Source: VXNE01 sp965205735
Lineage (GTDB): Bacteria; Pseudomonadota; Gammaproteobacteria; Pseudomonadales; Azotimanducaceae
Length of the DNA stretch: 64,000 bases
Direction of reading: 5' to 3'
Assembly: GCA_965205735.1 (NCBI GenBank)
Contig: OZ242179.1
Coordinates: 186,001 to 250,000 of the forward strand
Under the pieces are notes generated by a model that saw only the letters and a program-made list of their open reading frames with translations, made no database searches and had not been told where the DNA came from. This document shows positions 63,048 through 64,000 of this stretch, one piece after another. A program made the position numbers and the translations under genes. Each line of letters opens with the position of its first letter. Positions within the stretch are counted from its first letter, which is position 1.

Positions 63048-63680
63048 CCGTTAAAGGCTGACGAACGCGTTGTTGGGCTCAACATCGTGGCGCCCGAGGA
63101 CCACCCCGCGTCCCGGCGGCAGTTCGACGCGCAAATGAAAATCCTCGACTTCCTCTGGCATCGCTTCGAGAAGCCGGCGATCACGCTGCACGCGGGCGAA
63201 TTGACCTTGCGCTACGCACCCGTGGCATCCATGTGGGACCGAATTCGGCGTAGCATCGACGAGGGCCACGCCCGCCGCATCGGCCACGGGGTCTCCATCG
63301 GCTGGGAACGCGACCTGGTGGGCCTCTTGCACCGGATGGCGGACGATCAGGTCTTGGTGGAAATCAACCTCACCAGCAACGAGAGCATCCTCGGTGTGCG
63401 GGACGACGCGCACCCCTTCCAGCTCTATCGTCGCGCCGGCGTACCGGTGTGCCTGACCACCGACGACGAGGGCGTCAGCCGATCGAACCTCACGATGGAA
63501 TACGTGAAGGCCGTGCAGCGATACGATCTCGGCTACGATGACATCAAGACAATCTCCCGCGACTGCCTGGCACACTCTTTCCTGCCAGCGGACGCGAAAG
63601 GTGAGCGCCTGGGCCATGCTCGATTCCGTATTCGCCGGTTTCGAGCAATCACTGGCAAACGGTTACCGGGAGACCACTGA
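63048..63680 (+). pseudogene. Adenosine deaminase-family fragment
   Basis: The frame is open from 63015, becomes recognisable at about 63048 (DERVVGLNIVAPEDHP) and has the middle and end of an adenosine deaminase: ITLHAGEL (His), HARRIGHGVSI (His), LTSNESILGVRD and CLTTDDEGVSRSNLTMEY with the catalytic Asp pair. The N-terminal third with the first zinc ligands (H-x-H) is missing, so it cannot be active. The C-terminus is also unlike the family after LPADAKG. Confidence 0.75.
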
Positions 63681-63702
63681 CGCGCCCTGACGGGCGCGTC
63701 AG
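63677..63702. terminator. Strong hairpin after the deaminase fragment
   Basis: CTGACGCGCCC and GGGCGCGTCAG form an 11-bp perfect stem with a 4-base loop, starting on the stop codon. It lacks a T-run on the right side, so it may be an attenuated terminator or an RNA-stabilising end. Confidence 0.55.
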
Positions 63703-63727
63703 TTGCGTCGAGGCGCGGCACCACGGC

Positions 63728-63958
63728 ATGGTGCCGGCGCGGTGGGCCATCCCGCGTACCGAACATGCGCGACCAGGCACGCGTCGGGGCAGCGCCTTCA
63801 TTTCCGAACTCATTCGACGTGGGCTTGACGATGAACGGCGCTGGGATGACATCGAGGTGGCGTTGGGCGGGATTCCGGATATCGGTCACGAGTGGGACGA
63901 CGATCCGGCGGCGTGGGTGAGGCGCCAGCGACACGGCGATGATCGCCGATCTGGTTGA
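63728..63958 (+). CDS. vapB: VapB-like antitoxin, unusual N-terminus
   Basis: The C-terminal 50 residues (SAFISELIRRGLDDERRWDD, IEVALGGIPDIGHEWDDDPA, AWVRRQRHGD) match a common VapB type. The expected N-terminal DNA-binding strand is not present in this frame; the sequence before GSAF is unrelated. Either the N-terminus has been lost or the true start is elsewhere. A PIN toxin start follows 4 bp after the stop. Confidence 0.6.
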   Translation: MVPARWAIPRTEHARPGTRRGSAFISELIRRGLDDERRWDDIEVALGGIPDIGHEWDDDPAAWVRRQRHGDDRRSG

Positions 63959-63961
63959 AAG

Positions 63962-64000
63962 GTGGCGCGGTTGCTGCTCGACTCCACCGTGCTGATCGAC
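63962..64000 (+). CDS. vapC: VapC PIN toxin, cut by the window end
   Basis: A GTG start begins LLLDSTVLID, the N-terminal motif of a PIN domain with its first catalytic Asp. Only 13 codons lie in the window. It pairs with the antitoxin just upstream. Confidence 0.6.
   Translation, partial: MARLLLDSTVLID

Noticed and set aside
1..64000. CRISPR arrays
   Set aside because: No regularly spaced short repeats with unique spacers were seen anywhere in the window.

Overview
The window is GC-rich, gene-dense bacterial DNA. The best taxonomic clues are proteobacterial: an imuA-imuB-dnaE2 mutasome preceded by a LexA box of the CTG-N10-CAG type (the form used by gamma- and betaproteobacteria), a three-gene pntAa-pntAb-pntB transhydrogenase, and an ECF sigma/lipoprotein operon. 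I infer a gammaproteobacterium or close relative. The many toxin-antitoxin (TA) modules, the expansion of Fe(II)/2-oxoglutarate-type oxygenases and the many gene fragments suggest an environmental or host-associated lineage with an active accessory genome.

Layout. 0-5 kb: the 3' part of an IS transposase, an antitoxin remnant, a large 2OG-Fe(II) oxygenase and a broken nucleotidyltransferase. 5.3-8.5 kb: tRNA-Ser(UGA) and, beside it, a tightly coupled three-gene cassette (TPR protein, HEPN protein, ImmA/IrrE-like protein with a degenerate active site). The promoter-like sequence of the tRNA recurs at the head of the cassette. 9-13 kb: M23 peptidase, hipBA, DUF2332 protein, DUF433 antitoxin. 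13.3-19 kb: SOS-controlled imuA-imuB-dnaE2. 19-23.7 kb: hicAB, a Phd/PIN pair, a second copy of the large 2OG oxygenase, and vapBC. 23.7-30.5 kb: a type I Wadjet system, jetABCD, whose jetC is split over three reading frames. 30.7-34.2 kb: an oxidoreductase-SelD fusion, a truncated DsbA-like gene, and a BrnT toxin followed by a BrnA-like/UDG-like fusion. 34.4-40.1 kb: a GCS2 ligase/deacylase/MetX operon, an AsaB-like protein and a divergent intradiol dioxygenase. 40.1-48.4 kb: four tandem phytanoyl-CoA-dioxygenase-HEAT genes plus the scar of a fifth. 48.5-52 kb: a HigA fragment, an interrupted tRNA-like sequence and pntAa-pntAb-pntB. 52-56 kb: phd-doc, a dead copy of an ECF sigma gene and vapBC. 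56-60 kb: ECF sigma factor, a membrane protein with an EF-hand/dockerin-like loop, an exported protein and a VIT-vWA lipoprotein. 60-64 kb: an AAA/DUF4143 ATPase, several gene remnants (hydrolase, SppA, adenosine deaminase), a stand-alone AICAR transformylase, and a vapBC cut by the window end.

How the parts fit. The window mixes core-like blocks (pnt, selD, metX, purine gene, tRNA-Ser, mutasome) with defence or addiction modules. Many modules sit beside broken genes, which points to repeated insertion and deletion. The best candidates for something undescribed are the TPR-HEPN-ImmA-like cassette at tRNA-Ser, the BrnT plus BrnA-UDG-like pair, the PhyH-HEAT tandem array, the sigma/EF-hand/VIT-vWA surface operon, and a roughly 100-bp dispersed element for which the window itself holds both filled and empty sites.
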